NCBI GenBank assembly: GCA_903923915.1
Contig: CAIXZI010000649.1
Coordinates: 1 to 7,343 of the forward strand
DNA length: 7,343 bases
Reading direction: 5' to 3'
Origin: an uncultured Bacteroidota bacterium
GTDB taxonomy: Bacteria; Bacteroidota; Bacteroidia; B-17B0; Aurantibacillaceae
Part shown: piece after piece, positions 5,880-7,343 of the stretch
Position numbering within the stretch: position 1 is the stretch's first letter
How the letters are laid out: each line of letters starts with the position of its first letter
Program-made: the position numbers and the translations under genes
Notes under the pieces: model-generated
Database searches by the model: none
What the model was told of the DNA's origin: nothing
What the model saw: the letters and a program-made list of their open reading frames with translations, nothing else

Positions 5880-7343
5880 CTATTGCTTAATAAATTTTTG
5901 AGTGCCTAAATTGGTTTTAATAAAATAAACACCTACAGGCAAACCACTTACATCTAATTGCATTATACCATTTTGGGTTTTAATGTCTGTGCATTTAATT
6001 GTTTCTTTGCCTAATAAATCATTTACAAACACTTCTGTTAAAGCTTTATTAGCGCCAACAATACGTATTTGTAAATTACTACTTGTAGGATTTGGATAAA
6101 CTGAAATTGCCGATGAATTATTAAACTTTTCTACGGACGCGAATGGTTCAAACACTACTTTGCAAACAGTGTCTTTACATCCATGTAAGGAGGTAACGAT
6201 TAAGCAAACCGTATCATAACCCTGGTTCAAATAAACACTTGCGTATTGTGCATTAGATGTTGAAGGGTATCCCAGCGCGAAAGTCCAATTCCAAGCAACA
6301 ATAGAATCACCCATAAAAGTTTGGCTTGTATCAATAAAGCTTGCATGATTACAGCACGAACTCAGTCCAGAAAAAAACCCGCCTGTTGGTGGTTGATTTA
6401 CCGCTACTGTTGTTGTTGCTGAATCTTTACAAGAGCCAAGCGTAGCGCTTACAGAATAAGTTGTAGGAGTTGTAGGAGATACAACAATTGAATCTGCTGT
6501 GCTTCCATTACTCCAAAGCAAAGATCCGTTTCCTACCGCCGTAAGTGTTGTATTAGTATTATCACCAATGCAAATAGCAGAAAGCCCACTAATAGATACC
6601 GTTGGACTTGGATTAATCGTTAAGTTAGTTATTATGGTGCTGTCGCACCCTCCTCCGTTGTATGAATACGTATATGTTCCGCTTGTTGTGTATATGTCAG
6701 TACCTACATGTATTGGTTGGCTCTGACTTGAGCATGTTACAATTGTATTTGAGGTTGTGGAGGAAGACAACAAAACAGTTAAGTGAGTTATAACTGTGCT
6801 ATCACAACCATGAAACGAAGTTAGGGTATCTGTATATATGCCATTAGCGGTATATGTATGAACTCCAATAGCCAAGTTTTGTCCCTGACAAATAACAGGA
6901 GACCACGTAAATATATTTGACGATAGTACAGTTAGATTAGTAGTTACGGTGCTATCGCAACCCGTTGATGTTCCGTTTGGAAATAAATCTGTATAAGTGC
7001 CGCTAGAAGTATAAGTGTGGCTTCCAACACTTATGTTTTGCCCCGGGCATATAGTAAGGGTTTGAGAGAAAGTAACCGGATTGCAAGAAGTATTATATTT
7101 AAATACTGTTCCTCCTCCAGATGTCATTCCATAAAGAAAAGTTCCATCAGAAACAAGAGACCCATATGGGTATCCTCCTTTTGCGCCCGAAAAATCCAAC
7201 ATATCATAATACCCACTTCCATCAGGTTTTACTTTAAACATAGTTCCTTGGTTTGCTAAACCTCCCTGATATGTCATTCCATACAAAAAAGTGCCGTCAT
7301 AAATAAGAGAACCATAAGGTGAACTTCCATTTGTACCTATAAA
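5880..7343 (-). CDS. Secreted multi-repeat surface protein with T9SS sorting domain, 5'-truncated by window edge
   Basis: The frame is open from the window edge, giving 487 visible C-terminal residues; the real start and signal peptide are outside. A TTG at 7284-7286 lies inside a repeat and is not a credible start. Domains, by visible residue: two GloVer-type repeats (PYGSL..DGTFLYGMT, 50-residue period) at 1-83; three Cys-containing repeats of 51-53 residues, each with HTYT/DIYT..GTYT and CDST (129, 180 and 233), at about 97-245; an Ig-like stretch with LLWSNGST at about 258-305; a PKD-like domain with AWNWTF at about 330-397; and a T9SS type A sorting domain beginning YPNPTSS (416) and ending GLPVGVYFIKTNLGTQKFIKQ-like at the C terminus. 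By family knowledge, the sorting domain sends the protein across the outer membrane by the gliding/T9SS machinery and is then removed. The role is probably adhesive or structural, with no enzyme domain in view. It is co-oriented with the condensin-like operon but looks functionally unrelated. Confidence 0.9.
   Translation of the reverse strand, partial: FIGTNGSSPYGSLIYDGTFLYGMTYQGGLANQGTMFKVKPDGSGYYDMLDFSGAKGGYPYGSLVSDGTFLYGMTSGGGTVFKYNTSCNPVTFSQTLTICPGQNISVGSHTYTSSGTYTDLFPNGTSTGCDSTVTTNLTVLSSNIFTWSPVICQGQNLAIGVHTYTANGIYTDTLTSFHGCDSTVITHLTVLLSSSTTSNTIVTCSSQSQPIHVGTDIYTTSGTYTYSYNGGGCDSTIITNLTINPSPTVSISGLSAICIGDNTNTTLTAVGNGSLLWSNGSTADSIVVSPTTPTTYSVSATLGSCKDSATTTVAVNQPPTGGFFSGLSSCCNHASFIDTSQTFMGDSIVAWNWTFALGYPSTSNAQYASVYLNQGYDTVCLIVTSLHGCKDTVCKVVFEPFASVEKFNNSSAISVYPNPTSSNLQIRIVGANKALTEVFVNDLLGKETIKCTDIKTQNGIMQLDVSGLPVGVYFIKTNLGTQKFIKQ
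6609..7055 (-). repeat. Three tandem Cys-containing 'CDST' coding repeats
   Basis: Three units of 51-53 codons share an early Cys, a G(S/V/T)(H/D)xYTxxG(T/I)YT block and GCDST(V/I)xTxLT. The codons for CDST start within a conserved DNA word at 6951-6960, 6798-6807 and 6639-6648, giving spacings of 153 and 159 bp. The two Cys per unit, about 30 residues apart, could form an intradomain disulfide after export. Identity between copies is moderate, so the duplication is not recent. Confidence 0.8.
7098..7343 (-). repeat. Two GloVer-type coding repeats, 150-bp period
   Basis: The segment PYGSL(I/V)xDGTFLYGMT..GG..GT(M/V)FK occurs twice exactly 50 codons apart; at DNA level, for example, atgtcattcc stands at 7121-7130 and again at 7271-7280. 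The second copy is about four residues shorter between GMT and GT. The array probably continues beyond the window edge. Proteins with such repeats are often annotated as choice-of-anchor tandem-repeat proteins in Bacteroidota and other environmental bacteria; their function is unknown. Confidence 0.8.

Noticed and set aside
6609..7055. CRISPR-like array, because of regularly spaced repeats
   Set aside because: The repeats have a period divisible by three, are degenerate, and code for protein domains within a continuous reading frame.
7284..7286. TTG as start codon of the surface-protein gene
   Set aside because: It encodes the Leu of the repeated DGTFLYGMT motif, and the frame continues open with the preceding repeat to the window edge, so the gene is simply cut off.

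Overview
The window comes from an AT-rich bacterial genome, almost certainly a member of the Bacteroidota. The gene at the right end finishes in a type IX secretion (T9SS) C-terminal sorting domain, a device restricted to that phylum. The other genes have A-rich leaders without a clear Shine-Dalgarno sequence, as is usual there. All four supported genes lie on the minus strand, so transcription runs from right to left.

Layout, in the order of transcription. (1) 7343-5880 is the 3' part of a large secreted, repeat-rich surface protein: GloVer-type repeats, three Cys-containing 'CDST' repeats, an Ig-like segment, a PKD-like segment and a T9SS sorting domain. Its 5' end lies outside the window. 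(2) 5879-5719 is a 161-bp AT-rich intergenic region that should hold the end of the previous transcript and the promoter of the next operon. (3) 5718-106 is a compact three-gene operon of 409, 198 and 1227 codons. It encodes a kleisin-like (MukF/MksF/JetA-type) protein, a KITE-like (MukE/MksE/JetB-type) protein and an SMC-like ATPase (MukB/MksB/JetC-type). The spacers between the genes are only 39 and 63 bp and about 87-95% A+T. (4) 105-1 is a short downstream flank with a perfect AT-rich hairpin and a second inverted repeat; nothing in it can be called a gene with confidence.

The three operon proteins together have what a MukBEF-like condensin needs. The SMC dimer provides the ATPase heads, two long coiled-coil arms and a small hinge. 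The kleisin bridges the heads, and the KITE protein dimerises on the kleisin. The order kleisin-KITE-SMC is that of mukFEB, mksFEB and jetABC. In the Wadjet/MksBEFG plasmid-defence systems a fourth gene (jetD/mksG, a Toprim/topoisomerase VI-like nuclease) usually accompanies these three. None is visible here: the window stops 105 bp past the SMC gene, so whether this is a nuclease-armed Wadjet system or a nuclease-less accessory condensin cannot be decided from this sequence. The functional assignments of the two small proteins rest mainly on gene order, size and fold-level pattern, those of the SMC protein on clear ATPase motifs.
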